DNA from: an uncultured Sediminibacterium sp.
Lineage (GTDB): Bacteria > Bacteroidota > Bacteroidia > Chitinophagales > Chitinophagaceae
DNA length: 7,264 nucleotides
Direction of reading: 5' to 3'
NCBI GenBank assembly: GCA_937907555.1
Contig: CALEST010000332.1
Span: 1 to 7,264, forward strand
Position 1 is the first letter of the stretch. Each line of letters starts with the position of its first letter. The position numbers and the translations under genes were made by a program. Shown here in pieces: positions 6,110 through 7,264 of the stretch. The notes under the pieces were generated by a model that was given only the letters and a program-made list of their open reading frames with translations, was not told the origin of the DNA and searched no databases.

Positions 6110-7264
6110 ACTAATCCTGGCATTGTTTGCATCTGTGGTTGCTGGCAGCAGCCATTCGCAAATCTTAAAACTGGATGCTGTTATTGACAGCATCAAATCA
6201 TCGCATCCTGTGGTTAAAATGTATGATAATGAAATACGTTCCATGGATGAAGCGGCTAAGGGTGCAAGAAGCTGGATGCCGCCGCAGGTAGGCATCGGCC
6301 AGTTTATGACACCCTATGATGTGCGGCTTTGGCATCGGGAAGGCGATATACCGGGTATGGGTTCTGTGATGGTATCCGGCGAACAGATGTTCCCCAACCG
6401 AAAAAAGCTGGACGCAGATGAAAGGTATATGAAAGCTATGTCATCCGTGGAAAAGGAAAGAAAGAATGCCACACTCAATGAATTGATCAATGATGCAAAG
6501 CAGTTTTTTTACGAATGGATTATCCTGAAAAAGAAACTCGTGATACTGAGTGAAAACGAAAGGATTCTGGAATTCATGATTAAAAATGCGGAGATACGAT
6601 ATAGAAACGGGTTGGAGAAAATAAGCGCCTATTACAAAGCAAAAGCAGCATTGGGTGATGTAAAGAATATGCAACTTATGTTTGAAGCCGACATCAGGGA
6701 AAAACGCATCCGCCTTAATTCATTGATGGGCAGAAATGCCATGATAGAATTTGATATTGATACCACCTATTTATTAAGCGATTATTCAGCGCTTGTTTTT
6801 GACAGCACATTATTCTACACTAACCGGAGTGACCTGAAATCTCTAAACAAGGAAATCAACCTCACATTACTGAAACAGGAAACAGAAAAAGCTGCACTCA
6901 AGCCCCAGTTTGGTATACGCTACGATAATATGATTGGTTTTGGCGGTCAGCCTATGCAGTACACCATCATGGGCATGGTACGGATTCCGATGGCAAAATG
7001 GTCATCTAAAATGAACAAGGCTAATATTGAAAGCCTGAAATGGAAAACCTATGCCATACAATCACAAAAGGAAATGATGGTGAATGAATACAGCGGCATG
7101 GCCTATGGCATGAGAAATGAACTTGATTTAAAGAAAAAGCAAATAAAACTATACGAAGAAAATATTATTCCTGCTCTGCGGAATAATTACAAGACCATGC
7201 AACTGGGTTATGAGCAGAACACAGAAGAGTTATTTATGCTTTATGATGCATGGGAAACGTTGAA
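6096..7264 (+). CDS. TolC/CusC-type outer-membrane efflux protein, partial (runs off right edge)
   Basis: From the ATG at 6096 the frame stays open to the window edge (389 codons seen). It begins with a signal peptide (MLKNK, then a hydrophobic stretch, likely cut near HSQ at 20-22). The remainder has the layout of an outer-membrane efflux protein. A helix start LDAVIDSIKSSHPVV (26-40) is followed by a strand-like region (62-101, GIGQFM to GEQMFP) and a long coiled helical part (105-215, including AEIRYRNGLEKISAYYKAKAAL). A second strand-like region (270-302) and a second helical part follow. The two halves mirror each other, as in TolC. It should be the outer-membrane channel of the CusCBA-like system. 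Its start lies 14 bases inside the end of the pump gene, so translation is probably coupled. It is rich in methionine, with ten between 279 and 339. Full family length is about 410-450, so only a short C-terminal piece is missing. Confidence 0.9.
   Translation, partial: MLKNKLILALFASVVAGSSHSQILKLDAVIDSIKSSHPVVKMYDNEIRSMDEAAKGARSWMPPQVGIGQFMTPYDVRLWHREGDIPGMGSVMVSGEQMFPNRKKLDADERYMKAMSSVEKERKNATLNELINDAKQFFYEWIILKKKLVILSENERILEFMIKNAEIRYRNGLEKISAYYKAKAALGDVKNMQLMFEADIREKRIRLNSLMGRNAMIEFDIDTTYLLSDYSALVFDSTLFYTNRSDLKSLNKEINLTLLKQETEKAALKPQFGIRYDNMIGFGGQPMQYTIMGMVRIPMAKWSSKMNKANIESLKWKTYAIQSQKEMMVNEYSGMAYGMRNELDLKKKQIKLYEENIIPALRNNYKTMQLGYEQNTEELFMLYDAWETL

Overview
This window looks like chromosomal or accessory DNA of a Bacteroidota bacterium, probably near the Chitinophagaceae. 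The reasons are the gene content (HYC_CC_PP, heavy-metal-binding-domain and DUF3347 proteins next to a CusA-type pump), A-rich stretches rather than Shine-Dalgarno sites before start codons, and a TAnnTTTG-type -7 promoter box. The taxonomic call rests on family knowledge and style, not on a marker gene.

Layout. Positions 50-598 (minus strand) hold an unrecognised 182-residue protein. Positions 599-1267 are a low-GC spacer with no convincing full gene; it holds one possible hairpin and a short open frame on the minus strand that looks like the tail of a membrane protein. From 1268 to the right edge, everything lies on the plus strand and forms one metal-efflux cluster: a small HYC_CC_PP protein (1268-1666), a spacer with two hairpins, a secreted protein with three heavy-metal-binding modules (1766-2224), a DUF3347 lipoprotein (2243-2875), a CusA-type RND pump split into two reading frames (2892-4181 and 4184-6109), and a TolC/CusC-type outer-membrane protein that starts inside the pump gene at 6096 and runs off the window.

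How the genes work together. The pump carries the three periplasmic methionines with the 50/49 spacing of E. coli CusA, so Cu(I)/Ag(I) is the likely substrate. The Cys/Met/His-rich secreted proteins upstream would bind metal in the periplasm or at the membrane and may buffer it or pass it to the pump; the outer-membrane channel completes the exit path. The periplasmic adaptor (CusB) is not in the window and probably lies just past the right edge. No metal-responsive regulator is visible.

The most unusual point is the pump. It is broken between transmembrane helices 4 and 5 by a stop codon followed two bases later by a new ATG, so the proton-relay residues are divided between two predicted polypeptides. 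Both halves are otherwise intact. This is either a real two-piece pump made by coupled translation, a recent one-base frameshift, or a sequencing error.
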